From contig CAKJYC010000014.1 in NCBI GenBank assembly GCA_918244965.1, forward strand, positions 1 through 45,014: a stretch of DNA of 45,014 nt. The letters run 5' to 3'. The notes below the pieces were generated by a model. It saw only the letters and a list, made by a program, of their open reading frames with translations. It made no database searches and was not told the origin of the DNA. The position numbers and the translations under genes are program-made. This stretch comes from Clostridiales bacterium. Its GTDB lineage: Bacteria; Bacillota; Clostridia; Christensenellales; CAG-138. The stretch's first letter is position 1. Every line of letters starts with the position of its first letter. Of the stretch, positions 32,324-40,723 are shown piece after piece.

Positions 32324-33628
32324 ATGGAACTTGCCGCACTGATCCTGTCGATCGCTTCCCTGCTGATCCTGCTGGTGATGCTGATCATGATGCTGCTTAA
32401 TTCCCGCAGGGACGGCCAGTCCGAGCTGCGAATGGAGATCAGCAATTCGCTGTCCGCGTTCGGCAAAACGATCTCGGACAACCAGCGCGCCGCCGCGCAG
32501 TCGCAGGACGCGCGCCTGAACAGCATGGAAAAGAGTACTGCGCTCGACTTCGAGCGGCTGCAAAAGTCGCAGGAGGACCGCATCGCCTCGCTCGAACAGT
32601 CCAACGAACAGAAGCTCGACATGCTGCGCAAATCGCAGGAGGAGCGTATTTCCTCGCTCGAACGCTCGAATGAGGAAAAGCTCGAAGCGATCCGTCAGAC
32701 GATGGAGCGCCGGCTTTCCGCGATCCAGTCCGAGAACGCCGAGAGGCTCGAAAAGATGCAGAAGGTCGTCGACGAAAAGCTCGAAAAGACGCTTGAATCC
32801 CGCATTTCGGAATCGTTCAAGCTCGTGTCCAATCAGTTGGAAGCCGTGTATAAGGGTCTCGGCGAGATGCAGACGGTCGCCGCGGGCGTCACCGATCTCA
32901 AAAAGGTACTGTCGAACGTCAAAACGCGCGGTATATTGGGTGAAGCGCAGCTCGGTGCGATCCTTTCTGAAATCCTTGCGCCGGAACAGTACGACGCCGA
33001 TATTGCAACCAAACCCGGCTCGAAGGAGCGCGTCGAATTTGCGATCCGGCTCCCCGGCGACGGCGAAAGTGTCGTGCATCTGCCGATCGACGCAAAGTTC
33101 CCCGGCGAGACGTTTGCAGGCCTGCAGGACGCGTACGAAAGCGGCGATCCGGAGCGCATTGCGAATGCGGCCAAGATGCTTGAGATCCGCTTGAAGGCGG
33201 AAGCAAAGGACATTCATGACAAGTACATCGATCCGCCGCACACGACCGATTTCGGCATCCTGTTTCTGCCGTTCGAGGGTCTGTATGCCGAAGCGGTCAA
33301 CCGCGGCCTGATCGAAGAGCTGCAGCGCACCTACCGCATCAACGTCACCGGTCCGTCGACGATGGCGGCGTTTCTGAACAGCCTGCAGATGGGCTTCCGC
33401 ACGCTTGCGATCCAGAAGCGCTCCGGCGAGGTCTGGCAGGTACTCGGCGCGGTCAAGACCGAGTTTGAGAAGTTCGGCGATATTCTTGAGACCTCGCAGC
33501 GCCGTCTGCAGCAGGTCAACAACGATCTCGACACGCTGATCGGCACGCGCACCCGCGCGATCAACCGCAAACTCCGCGACGTCGAAAAGCTCGATTCCTC
33601 CGACGCAAACCGGTTCCTGGATTCCTGA
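32324..33628 (+). CDS. rmuC: DNA recombination protein RmuC
   Basis: A 434-residue protein with an N-terminal membrane helix (about 3-25), a long coiled coil (about 30-155, heptad-like repeats of SQEERISSLERSNEEKL type) and the RmuC nuclease-like domain (about 175-400; GEAQLGAILSEIL, PIDAKFPGETF, FLPFEGLYAEA). RmuC limits inversion at short inverted repeats; its catalytic activity is inferred from the PD-(D/E)xK-like fold. GGAGG in the end of the upstream gene serves as ribosome-binding site. Confidence 0.93.
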   Translation: MELAALILSIASLLILLVMLIMMLLNSRRDGQSELRMEISNSLSAFGKTISDNQRAAAQSQDARLNSMEKSTALDFERLQKSQEDRIASLEQSNEQKLDMLRKSQEERISSLERSNEEKLEAIRQTMERRLSAIQSENAERLEKMQKVVDEKLEKTLESRISESFKLVSNQLEAVYKGLGEMQTVAAGVTDLKKVLSNVKTRGILGEAQLGAILSEILAPEQYDADIATKPGSKERVEFAIRLPGDGESVVHLPIDAKFPGETFAGLQDAYESGDPERIANAAKMLEIRLKAEAKDIHDKYIDPPHTTDFGILFLPFEGLYAEAVNRGLIEELQRTYRINVTGPSTMAAFLNSLQMGFRTLAIQKRSGEVWQVLGAVKTEFEKFGDILETSQRRLQQVNNDLDTLIGTRTRAINRKLRDVEKLDSSDANRFLDS

Positions 33629-33647
33629 CGACGCAACAGACGGTTGC

Positions 33648-33676
33648 TTGTCAAATCCGCGATCCGATCGTACAAT
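33648..33676 (+). promoter_or_regulatory. sigma-A promoter of the zinc-ribbon regulator
   Basis: TTGTCA (33648-33653), 17 bp, TACAAT (33671-33676). Confidence 0.7.
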
Positions 33677-33703
33677 AGAGACAGATTCAAGCCGGAGGTG
33701 TTT

Positions 33704-34468
33704 ATGAGCACAAAAGAAGTCATTTACGAACTGCGGACAAAGAACGGCCTTTCGCAGGACGAGCTTGCCGAAAAGGTATTTGTCACCCGACAGGCGGTGT
33801 CGCGCTGGGAGAACGGCGAAACGGTGCCGAACACCGAAACGCTGAAGCTGCTTTCCAAGCTGTTCAACGTCTCCATCAATACCCTGCTCGGCTCTCCGCA
33901 AAAGCTGATCTGCCAATGCTGCGGCATGCCGCTGCAGGACGAAATCATCGGCAAGGACAGGGACGGTACGCCGAACGAAGCGTACTGCAAGTGGTGCTAT
34001 GCCGACGGCACGTATACCTACAGCGACATGGACGATCTGATCGACGTATGCATTCCGCATATGGTCAGCGAATCCCTTTCCGAAGAGCAGGCGCGCGCCT
34101 ATCTGAAGCAAATGCTGCCGCAGCTGGATTACTGGAAGCGCTACGAACAGCTTAGCGACAACGGCGAATTCGAAGCCTTCAAGCAGCAGCTGATCCGGGA
34201 GATCAACGATCTGCACGTCGAAGGTCTGCCGAAGGTGGAAAAGCTCAACGCGCTTGTCGGGAGCTTCGTGAATCTCGCATATCCCCTGCCGAACGGCACA
34301 AGCGTGCGGTTTTTGAACGACGGAACGACCTACCTCGGCAACCAGCTCGCATCCGAATTCGGCGGCGACCGGTGTTTCGGCGTGCTTGCCAACATGGATT
34401 TCATCCTGATCTGCACCTACGAAGCGGATGGCAAAAACCCCGAGCTGGTGCTGTATAAGAAGCGATAA
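33704..34468 (+). CDS. XRE family transcriptional regulator with zinc ribbon and C-terminal sensor-like domain
   Basis: A 254-residue protein. The N-terminal helix-turn-helix (about 1-60; LSQDELAEKVFVTRQAVSRWENG) is followed by a zinc ribbon with C70-x2-C73 and C95-x2-C98. The remaining 150 residues have a helical stretch and a beta-rich end (GTSVRFLNDGTTYLGNQLASEFGGDRCFGVLANMDF, discontinuous features) that I do not recognise. It is likely a local or global regulator; targets are unknown. The start has GGAGGTG upstream. An earlier in-frame ATG at 33644 precedes the promoter -10 and is rejected. Confidence 0.8.
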   Translation: MSTKEVIYELRTKNGLSQDELAEKVFVTRQAVSRWENGETVPNTETLKLLSKLFNVSINTLLGSPQKLICQCCGMPLQDEIIGKDRDGTPNEAYCKWCYADGTYTYSDMDDLIDVCIPHMVSESLSEEQARAYLKQMLPQLDYWKRYEQLSDNGEFEAFKQQLIREINDLHVEGLPKVEKLNALVGSFVNLAYPLPNGTSVRFLNDGTTYLGNQLASEFGGDRCFGVLANMDFILICTYEADGKNPELVLYKKR

Positions 34469-34490
34469 CCAGTATTCTTCAAAACAAAAG

Positions 34491-34517
34491 CGACCGGGCG
34501 AATCGCCCGGTCGTTTT
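34491..34517. terminator. bidirectional intrinsic terminator
   Basis: CGACCGGGCG / CGCCCGGTCG (34491-34500 / 34504-34513), loop AAT, with TTTTGCTT on the plus side and CTTTTGTTTTG on the minus side. It serves the zinc-ribbon regulator and the convergent S9 peptidase. Confidence 0.85.
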
Positions 34518-34519
34518 GC

Positions 34520-36514
34520 TTATTCCTTCGCGTACTTCTCAAACCAGTTCGTGATCTCGGTGAGGCGGCGGATGCGGTGCTTCGGCTTGCCGGAGCGGGA
34601 CAGCTCATGGTTTTCGCCGTGGAACACACAGATGCGCGCGGGGATGCCGCGGTCGACCAGCGCCGCGTACATCTGCAGGCCCTGATCGAGCGGACAGCGG
34701 TAGTCCTCGTCCGAGTGGATGAACAGCGTCGGCGTTTTGACGTTCTTCGCGTACTTCAGCGGGCTGTGCTCCCAGAGCTTTGCGTGGTCGGTATAGAAGT
34801 CCGCCTTGTTCTGATCGCCGACGAAATAATAGCCGATGTCGGAGAGTCCGTTGAAACTCAGCCAGTTCGAGATCGACCGCTGCGACGCGCAGGCGCAAAA
34901 CCGGTCGGTGTGCCCGATGATCCAGTTCGTCATAAAGCCGCCGTAGCTGCCGCCCGTTTCGCATACACGCTTCGGGTCGATCGCCGGATAGCGGCGCAGG
35001 ACCTCGTCGCAGAAGTCCATAAGGTTTTTGTAATCCGTCTCGCCGTAATGGCCCATGATGTCCGCAAACGCGTCTCCCCTGCCGTCCGAACCCTTCGGAT
35101 TGCAGAAGAACACGAAATAGCCGAGCCCCGCCCAGACCTGCATCTCGTGATAGAACACCGTGCCGTAGACCGTCTTTGGACCGCCGTGGATGTCGAACAC
35201 CGCGGGATACTTCCTGTTCGGATCGTAGTCCTTCGGCTTCAGCACCCAGCCGTCGATCTTCCATCCTTCACTTTCGAGCGAGATCGGCTCGCACTTGGCA
35301 ACGTACTTGTCCTTGAACGCGTCGTCGTTGAAGTGCGAAAGTTTTTTGAGCTCACCGGTCCTGAGATTCTTTGCGTACAGCTCCTGCAGGCTTCCCTCGT
35401 ACAATGCGACAAACAGCGCTTCGTCGTTATCCGGATGCGCGGCGAAGCAGTCGATCGAGCCGATCTCCGTCGCCTCCGGCGCATTGGTCCCGTGCAGATC
35501 CAGCGCATACAGATGCGAGCTTTCAAATCGCGTGGTGATGTACAAAAGCCGGTCGTTCAGGCCGATCATACTCTCCCCGCCGCCGTAGCGAACGTCGGAT
35601 CCGACCGAGTTCCAAAGGCTCTCGGTGTTCTCATACAGCATCGAAAGCGCGCCGGTCTCGCGGTCGACGGTATAGAAGTCGACGTTCTCGTTGAGCCCGA
35701 TGTCCTTACCCTCGGTCGCCGTCAGGATCAGCGTTTCGCCGACCGCCTTGATGCGCTCGACGTAAAAGCCCGCATACTCCCGAAGGAAACGGACCGTGCC
35801 GGTGCAGCCGTCCATCGCATACAGCTTTGAATGCACAAGATCCCGCCGTGCGGTATAGCTGTCGCCCAGGAACCAGACCGAATCCCCGATCGTTTCGATC
35901 GCGTCGACCGAGAAAAACGGCTCAGTCACGCGCCTGATCTCCTTCGCATCCGCCGACACAAGGAACAGTGCCGTGCGCTTTTTGTTGATGATCCCGCCGC
36001 CGTTGAACCGGTACGGCAGTTCGTCGAACACCTCGTAGTCTGCGTCGTCCGAATAGCCCTTTTCGACCTTTTCACGGTCCTCTATGCTCATGCAGTAGTA
36101 GTCGGGCGCGTTTGCGTCGATCCCGCCGAGCACGGCAAACGCACCGCACGGCAGTTTCTTGATCCATTCAACCGCAAACGGCAGCGTGAACGCGTGCAGC
36201 GCTTCGCCGCCGGACAGCTTCAGCCGGTAAAAGCTCGTAAACTGCTCCTTCTTTTCGGCGCGCTTCTTTTCGTCCGCGGAACGGACAGCCGGGAACAGGA
36301 TCGTGTCCGCGTCCTCCCAGGAATACCGGCTCTCCTTGCCGAGATCGGTCAGCTGGCGGAAGGCGCCGTCGTACAGCCACAGACGGCTTTCATAGTTGTT
36401 TTCGGTCTCGTTGCAGTTGGACACGACAAACGCCGCGCGCCTGCCGTCCGGGGCGTATTTGACGTTTGAAAGGTATTTGTACTCCAGAAAGTCGCGAATG
36501 CCGATCGGTTCCAT
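34520..36514 (-). CDS. S9 family peptidase (prolyl oligopeptidase/acylaminoacyl peptidase type)
   Basis: A 664-residue cytoplasmic serine peptidase. The N-terminal part (about 15-390) is a WD/propeller-like domain. The alpha/beta-hydrolase domain (about 400-664) has the nucleophile in GGSYGG (Ser523), the acid in HSDEDYRCP and the His in HGENHELSRSG. Such enzymes cleave short peptides, often at proline or acylated N-termini. The ATG at 36514 follows AAGGAGG. It lies 28 bases after the DUF2877 gene and is probably co-transcribed with it. Confidence 0.9.
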   Translation of the reverse strand: MEPIGIRDFLEYKYLSNVKYAPDGRRAAFVVSNCNETENNYESRLWLYDGAFRQLTDLGKESRYSWEDADTILFPAVRSADEKKRAEKKEQFTSFYRLKLSGGEALHAFTLPFAVEWIKKLPCGAFAVLGGIDANAPDYYCMSIEDREKVEKGYSDDADYEVFDELPYRFNGGGIINKKRTALFLVSADAKEIRRVTEPFFSVDAIETIGDSVWFLGDSYTARRDLVHSKLYAMDGCTGTVRFLREYAGFYVERIKAVGETLILTATEGKDIGLNENVDFYTVDRETGALSMLYENTESLWNSVGSDVRYGGGESMIGLNDRLLYITTRFESSHLYALDLHGTNAPEATEIGSIDCFAAHPDNDEALFVALYEGSLQELYAKNLRTGELKKLSHFNDDAFKDKYVAKCEPISLESEGWKIDGWVLKPKDYDPNRKYPAVFDIHGGPKTVYGTVFYHEMQVWAGLGYFVFFCNPKGSDGRGDAFADIMGHYGETDYKNLMDFCDEVLRRYPAIDPKRVCETGGSYGGFMTNWIIGHTDRFCACASQRSISNWLSFNGLSDIGYYFVGDQNKADFYTDHAKLWEHSPLKYAKNVKTPTLFIHSDEDYRCPLDQGLQMYAALVDRGIPARICVFHGENHELSRSGKPKHRIRRLTEITNWFEKYAKE

Positions 36515-36542
36515 AGCGGTCCTCCTTAATGTATGTATGAAA

Positions 36543-37454
36543 TCAGTTGACGGGATTGACGGCGTACAGGCGCGACATCGCGAGGTATACGCCCACCAGC
36601 ACGTCGGCTCCGCCGCCCAGGGGCAGCGCGGCGATCCGGTTTGCGGACGCGACGAGTGCGGAATACGGCGCATCGGACAGGATGTTGCGCATCAAAAGAA
36701 ACAGGTCCTCGGACACAAGGCCCTCACCGCTTTGCAGCAAAAAAGCGCCGGACAGCTCGGTTGTATGCGCGGCAGCCGACGCGGCGAGCGCGCGGGTCAT
36801 CTCCAGCACGCGCTGGAACGTCCGTCCGAGCGCGGCGGACAGCGCGGCGTAGCCCGCAAGGTAGCCGCACAGCAGTCGGTCCGCCGACGGGATCAGCCCG
36901 ACGCCCTGTCCCGCGATCGCGGCGGTCGCGGCGGCACATGCTTCGGGATCGCGTTCGAGAAACGCTTCGTTCAGCGGCTGCAGCAGCGGCGAAAGGATCG
37001 CCGAATACTCGTTCGGCTTTGCGTCGGTCACAAGCGGTGAAAGATCGTCCGCCTTCGCGTTCGTTTCGATCGCGCGGAGTACGTGCCGGAGCCGGATGTC
37101 GTAATCGGTCGGCAGAAAGACGGCGCGGATCGTTTCCAGCGACAGATCGTAATCGGTCGCCTGCGAAAGGTCGATCGTAAGTTCGGCGTCCGGGATCTCC
37201 ATCGTTTCCTCACCCAAAAGCACCTGCATGCCTTCTTCGATCCCGCAGCGCGACAGCGGCTTGGTCGACGGCACGACCGTGGAAAACGGCGCGAGACAAT
37301 GCGCATTGGTGAGGATCCCCACCATGCCGATCGACGTATTGCAGTAGACCGCGTCCGGATATACGGCAAACACCGTGCCGGCGCAGCTGCCCATGCGCAG
37401 GTATGCATGCAGACGTCTGCATATTTTTCTTGCTGTTTCGGTCATAAAGTACAT
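36543..37454 (-). CDS. DUF2877 (AllH-like) family protein
   Basis: A 303-residue protein with the DUF2877 layout. GQGVGLIPSADRLLCGYLAGYAA corresponds to the family motif GxGpGlTPsgDDfLaG, but the second Asp is Arg. Relatives form part of an oxamate/carbamoyl transferase system with FdrA-like proteins; none is in the window. Two starts are possible (37454 and 37445). Neither has a close Shine-Dalgarno, but AGAGGA lies about 19 bases upstream of 37454, separated by a perfect six-pair hairpin. It leads an operon with the S9 peptidase. Confidence 0.7.
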   Translation of the reverse strand: MYFMTETARKICRRLHAYLRMGSCAGTVFAVYPDAVYCNTSIGMVGILTNAHCLAPFSTVVPSTKPLSRCGIEEGMQVLLGEETMEIPDAELTIDLSQATDYDLSLETIRAVFLPTDYDIRLRHVLRAIETNAKADDLSPLVTDAKPNEYSAILSPLLQPLNEAFLERDPEACAAATAAIAGQGVGLIPSADRLLCGYLAGYAALSAALGRTFQRVLEMTRALAASAAAHTTELSGAFLLQSGEGLVSEDLFLLMRNILSDAPYSALVASANRIAALPLGGGADVLVGVYLAMSRLYAVNPVN

Positions 37455-37488
37455 GGCATACCGGAGTATGCAATCCTCTTTTTTCGTT

Positions 37489-37517
37489 ATTTTACCCCAT
37501 TTATGCCGGATTGTAAA
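37489..37517 (-). promoter_or_regulatory. sigma-A promoter of the DUF2877-S9 peptidase operon
   Basis: Minus-strand TTTACA (37517-37512), 17 bp, TAAAAT (37494-37489). Confidence 0.65.
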
Positions 37518-37566
37518 CTTCCCGCGCCGACGTGATTATGAATAGACTGTAAACTTATGCAGAAAT

Positions 37567-37725
37567 GCATGCGCAGCAGGCGCAATTCATGACGGCCCCG
37601 CCGTCAATTCATGGCGTGTAGGGGGTGACGACCTCGGCGCCCCGTCATGACCGAAGGTCAATTCATGCGGGCTCCGCCCGCAATTCATGGCGCAGCCAAT
37701 TCATGCGCCGCAGGCGCAATTCATT
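37567..37725. repeat. array of short hairpins joined by AATTCATG
   Basis: About seven units alternate between a small GC-rich stem-loop and the linker CAATTCATG. Examples are ACGGC-CCC-GCCGT, CGGGC-TCC-GCCCG, ACC-GAA-GGT and GCGCC-GCA-GGCGC. The stems differ but remain self-complementary while the linker is constant. It begins the 568-bp gene-free stretch between the DUF2877 gene and 38023. No ORF explains it. Confidence 0.75.
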
Positions 37726-37788
37726 TGTAGGGGAAGGTCTCACCTTCCCGTTCCTTTGTCAGACTGGCGGATGCGATCCGCCCCTACA
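37726..37788. repeat. palindromic element with TGTAGGGG/CCCCTACA ends
   Basis: TGTAGGGG (37726-37733) and CCCCTACA (37781-37788) bound two nested hairpins, GGGAAGGT/ACCTTCCC (37731-37749) and GGCGGAT/ATCCGCC (37766-37782). Symmetric ends suggest a small non-autonomous repeat. Confidence 0.65.
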
Positions 37789-37825
37789 TGCAAAGCAAAT
37801 GCAAAGACATCTCCCCGACGGAATG

Positions 37826-37852
37826 TTGTCAAGAGAACCGTCCCCTTGACAC
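37826..37852 (+). repeat. solo copy of the ACCGTCCCC palindromic repeat
   Basis: The unit contains AAGAGAACCGTCCCCTTGAC and recurs at 37939, 38001-38046, 41000 and 41114 in both orientations. Between this copy and 37939 lies about 85 bp of AT-rich sequence in which I see no gene. Confidence 0.7.
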
Positions 37853-37938
37853 CCGTAGGATGATAGAAAAAAGAACTGCTAATAAACGTTTCATTGTAGT
37901 ACACCTCTATATAATTAAATACCTAACAAACAGTATAC

Positions 37939-38046
37939 GTGTCAAGGGGACGGTTCTTCTGTGTTGTCCAATCGCTCGGTTCAGTCCTAATTGCATCCAC
38001 AGCAAGAACCGTCCCCACTGTGTTAAGAGAACCGTCCCCTTGACAC
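37939..38046. repeat. 108-bp inverted-repeat (REPIN/MITE-like) element
   Basis: The ends GTGTCAAGGGGACGGTTCT (37939-37957) and its exact complement at 38028-38046 form 19-bp terminal inverted repeats. A further internal copy (AAGAACCGTCCCC near 38004) adds to the palindrome. The right end lies inside the frame of the next gene. REP-type elements like this are moved by RAYT transposases elsewhere; no such gene is in the window. Confidence 0.75.
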
Positions 38047-38493
38047 TCTCCTGTGAATCTCTATACCTTCAAAAACCATGCTGATCTGATTCTCTAAATC
38101 GCATAGAATCGAAATCTTCATCTTGTTGTCCTGAAGGGCTTCAAATTCGCAGTATCCCCATGCATGGAAGTCGTCTTGATTCTGTACGCTGAACGCAAAG
38201 GACGTCACATTTGTAAAGACGACGATCCTGTTATCCAATACAATCTTGACATTGACGACGTGCTTTCTTCGGGTTTGTTTATTGTATGCAACGATTGTCT
38301 CGATTTCGGAATCATGCAGATCGTGACATCGGATAACGGCATCCCTCTTTCTCTGCGAAAGCTTCGGTAGGATCCCATCCAGATAGGCCCTGTATTGATT
38401 CCATGCGTTTTCCCACTGCTCATCCGCCCTTTCTCTCACTTTTGGGTCGGAAGAAGATAAGCTATACCACAATTCGGAAGTAAAATATTGCAT
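38023..38493 (-). CDS. DUF4085-like protein, 3' end formed by a repeat
   Basis: A 156-residue cytoplasmic protein beginning MQYFTSELWYSLSS with Trp/Tyr-rich helices (QWENAWNQYRAYLDGILPKL) and a beta-rich second half. It loosely resembles DUF4085 proteins; no function is known. The ATG at 38493 follows AAGGAG. The last seven sense codons (VSRGRFS) and the stop are read from the palindromic repeat at 37939-38046, so the natural C-terminus may have been lost or replaced. Base composition is less GC-rich than the neighbours. No terminator was seen directly after it. Confidence 0.55.
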   Translation of the reverse strand: MQYFTSELWYSLSSSDPKVRERADEQWENAWNQYRAYLDGILPKLSQRKRDAVIRCHDLHDSEIETIVAYNKQTRRKHVVNVKIVLDNRIVVFTNVTSFAFSVQNQDDFHAWGYCEFEALQDNKMKISILCDLENQISMVFEGIEIHRRVSRGRFS

Positions 38494-38559
38494 CGTCTCA
38501 ACTCCTTCGGTTTTTCCGGGCAGCACAGGGACATCATGTGGTCCCCGCTGGGCGGATTA

Positions 38560-38586
38560 CAAAAAGAAGCCCGCGCGGGGCTTCTT
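38560..38586 (-). terminator. intrinsic terminator of the pepQ-efp-CD1247 operon
   Basis: AAGAAGCCC / GGGCTTCTT (38564-38572 / 38578-38586), loop GCGCG, then TTTTTGTAAT on the minus strand. Confidence 0.85.
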
Positions 38587-38595
38587 GATGATTGC

Positions 38596-38997
38596 TTATT
38601 CCTCCGGATCCTTGTCCGGGATGTTCAGCTCGATCGGCTCGTTGCAGTTCGGGCAGATGAGGCCGTCCGGCTTATCCAGCATATCCTGATCGAAATAGAT
38701 GGTCTCGCCGCAGTTCGGGCATACGATCTCGAAGAAATCGTCGTCGTCGAAATCGTCCTCTTCTTCCTCGTCCTCGTCGCCGTACAGAAAATCGTCGTAC
38801 TCGTCGAGGTTCTCAAAGATTTCCTCCACGCTGTCGTCGAGGTCTGCCAGCGTATCCTCGTGATCCGCCATCTCCTCGGCGATCAGGTCGAGCGTGTCGA
38901 CGATCGCGGTAAAGATCTTTGCGTACTTGTCCTCGTGGATGTTGAGGCCTTCCATCAGACCGTCCAGATATGCGACCTTCTCAGAAATTCTGCTCAT
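38596..38997 (-). CDS. CD1247-type N-terminal domain protein with zinc ribbon
   Basis: A 133-residue protein. A helical N-terminal domain (about 1-65; SRISEKVAYLDGLMEGLNI) of the type named after Clostridioides difficile CD1247 is followed by a very acidic linker (about 66-90, mostly Asp/Glu). A C-terminal zinc ribbon (Cys93, Cys96, Cys115, Cys118) ends the protein. Function is unknown. It is the last gene after pepQ and efp, with a 36-bp gap. Confidence 0.8.
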   Translation of the reverse strand: MSRISEKVAYLDGLMEGLNIHEDKYAKIFTAIVDTLDLIAEEMADHEDTLADLDDSVEEIFENLDEYDDFLYGDEDEEEEDDFDDDDFFEIVCPNCGETIYFDQDMLDKPDGLICPNCNEPIELNIPDKDPEE

Positions 38998-39033
38998 GCT
39001 GCACCTCCGATTCGTTTTATTGTTTGGTTTGCG

Positions 39034-39591
39034 TTATACGCGGGACATATATTCGCCGGTTCTCGTGTCGATCCGGATCACGTCGCCCTCATTGACAAAC
39101 AGCGGGACCGCAATGTGATAGCCGGTCTCAACGACTGCGGGCTTGGTCGTGCCGGTCGCGGTGTCGCCCTTGAAGCCGGGCTCGGTCTCGGTGACCTTGA
39201 GCTCGACAAAGTTCGGCGCTTCGACGGAGAACGCGCTGCCCTTATAGAAGCGCATCTTGACCTGATCGTTCTCTTTGATGAAGTCGATCGCGTCCTCGAC
39301 CTGCTCGAAGTTCAGCGGGATCTGCTCGTAGGTCTCAATGTCCATGAAGTAGTAGAGCTCGCCGTCGGAATACAGATACTCCATATCCTTCGTCTCAATG
39401 TGTGCCAGCGGGTACTTGTCCGTCGGGCTGAAGGTGCGCTCCAGCACCGCGCCCGTCATGACGTTCTTGAGTCTCGTGCGCACGAACGCCGCGCCCTTGC
39501 CCGGCTTAACATGCTGGAAGTCGGAAATCGACCACACCACGCCGTCGATCTCAACCGTCACGCCCTTGCGGAAATCGCCTGCCATAATCAT
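39034..39591 (-). CDS. efp: elongation factor P
   Basis: A 185-residue EF-P with three beta-barrel domains. It relieves ribosome stalling at polyproline. The domain 1 tip loop reads KPGKGAAF, with Lys32 the equivalent of the modified residue. No modification enzyme gene is in the window. The start has GGGAGG eight bases upstream. It sits between pepQ and the CD1247-type gene, a common Clostridia order. Confidence 0.97.
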   Translation of the reverse strand: MIMAGDFRKGVTVEIDGVVWSISDFQHVKPGKGAAFVRTRLKNVMTGAVLERTFSPTDKYPLAHIETKDMEYLYSDGELYYFMDIETYEQIPLNFEQVEDAIDFIKENDQVKMRFYKGSAFSVEAPNFVELKVTETEPGFKGDTATGTTKPAVVETGYHIAVPLFVNEGDVIRIDTRTGEYMSRV

Positions 39592-39624
39592 AAATATGTC
39601 CTCCCAATTTGATTCAATGTATGG

Positions 39625-40692
39625 TTAAATGTGCTGTAATGCCTTGGTCGCGTGTGCGAAGTTGCGTTTGCCGTCCTTGGTGACAACGCAGCAGTCCTCG
39701 ATGCGGACGCCGAATTTGTCCTCGATGTAGATGCCGGGCTCGACCGTGATCGTCATGCCCTCTTCAAACACCGTTTCACCGGCGGTCGATGCACGCGGCT
39801 CCTCGTGGATCAGAAGCCCGAAGCCGTGGCCGAGCGAATGGCCGAAGCACGGACCGTAGCCCTTTTCGGTGATGTAGTCGCGCGCGATCGCATCAAGTTC
39901 CTTGCCGGTGATGCCCGGTTTCAGCGCGTCGAGCGCTCTCGTCTGCGCTTCGAGCACGATGTTGTAGATCTCCTCCGCGAACGGATCGACCTTGCCCACC
40001 GCAAACGTGCGCGTCATGTCGGAGTGATAACCGTTGTACAGGCAGCCAAAGTCGACAACCACCATGTCGCCTTCCTGCAGCTTGCGGTCGCCGGGTACCG
40101 CATGGCACATTGCGCCGTTCGGGCCGGAGCCGATGATCGTATCGAACGACGGACCCTCGCTGCCGAGCTTTGCGCAGATGTATTCGAGCTCTGCGGCAAC
40201 GCGGCGTTCGGTCATGCCGGGCTTGACGACCTTCAAAAGCTCCATGAACGCCTCATCCGCCATGGCCTGCGCCTTCGCAAGGCATTCGATTTCGTCCTCG
40301 GACTTTTTAATGCGAAGCAGGGACAGTTCCTTTGCAAACGGCACGAGCTCCGCGCCGAACTTCGAGAACGCCTGATAGCCCGCATAGCTCACATAGTCCT
40401 CTTCAAAACCCATGCGCTTGACGTTGCCCGCTTCGATGATTTCCTTAAGTTTTTCATTGTGCGCAGCGCCTGCGACCTCAAAGATCTCGCAGCAGTCGCC
40501 CGCCTGTGCCTTGGCCTGGATCGTGTAGCGGAAATCGGTCAGAAGCGCCGCTCTGTCCTTCGTGACAAGCACGCTTGCGTCCTCGCTCGTGAATCCGGAA
40601 AAATAGCGGATCGCAGTTACCGTTTTCAACAGGACGGCGTCCAGCCCCGCCCGTTCCATCTCTGCGCGAAGCCGCGCAATACGATCGTTCAT
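39625..40692 (-). CDS. pepQ: Xaa-Pro aminopeptidase/dipeptidase (M24 family)
   Basis: A 355-residue pita-bread-fold metallopeptidase that removes the residue before proline. Metal ligands are visible in VDFGCLYNGYHSDMTRTF (two Asp), SLGHGFGLLIHEEPRA (His), EEGMTITVEPGIYI (Glu) and GVRIEDCCVV (Glu). The N-terminal creatinase-like domain covers about 1-125. ATG 40692 follows GGAGG at proper spacing. First gene of the efp operon. Confidence 0.92.
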   Translation of the reverse strand: MNDRIARLRAEMERAGLDAVLLKTVTAIRYFSGFTSEDASVLVTKDRAALLTDFRYTIQAKAQAGDCCEIFEVAGAAHNEKLKEIIEAGNVKRMGFEEDYVSYAGYQAFSKFGAELVPFAKELSLLRIKKSEDEIECLAKAQAMADEAFMELLKVVKPGMTERRVAAELEYICAKLGSEGPSFDTIIGSGPNGAMCHAVPGDRKLQEGDMVVVDFGCLYNGYHSDMTRTFAVGKVDPFAEEIYNIVLEAQTRALDALKPGITGKELDAIARDYITEKGYGPCFGHSLGHGFGLLIHEEPRASTAGETVFEEGMTITVEPGIYIEDKFGVRIEDCCVVTKDGKRNFAHATKALQHI

Positions 40693-40723
40693 AGTATCCT
40701 CCATAACAGTCTATATCAAAGGT

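Noticed and set aside
31634-34216. An 860-codon minus-strand ORF opposite the lysoplasmalogenase, rmuC and the regulator
   Set aside because: It crosses three genes and two promoters, with Gln/Arg/His-rich filler typical of antisense frames. The plus-strand frames match families.
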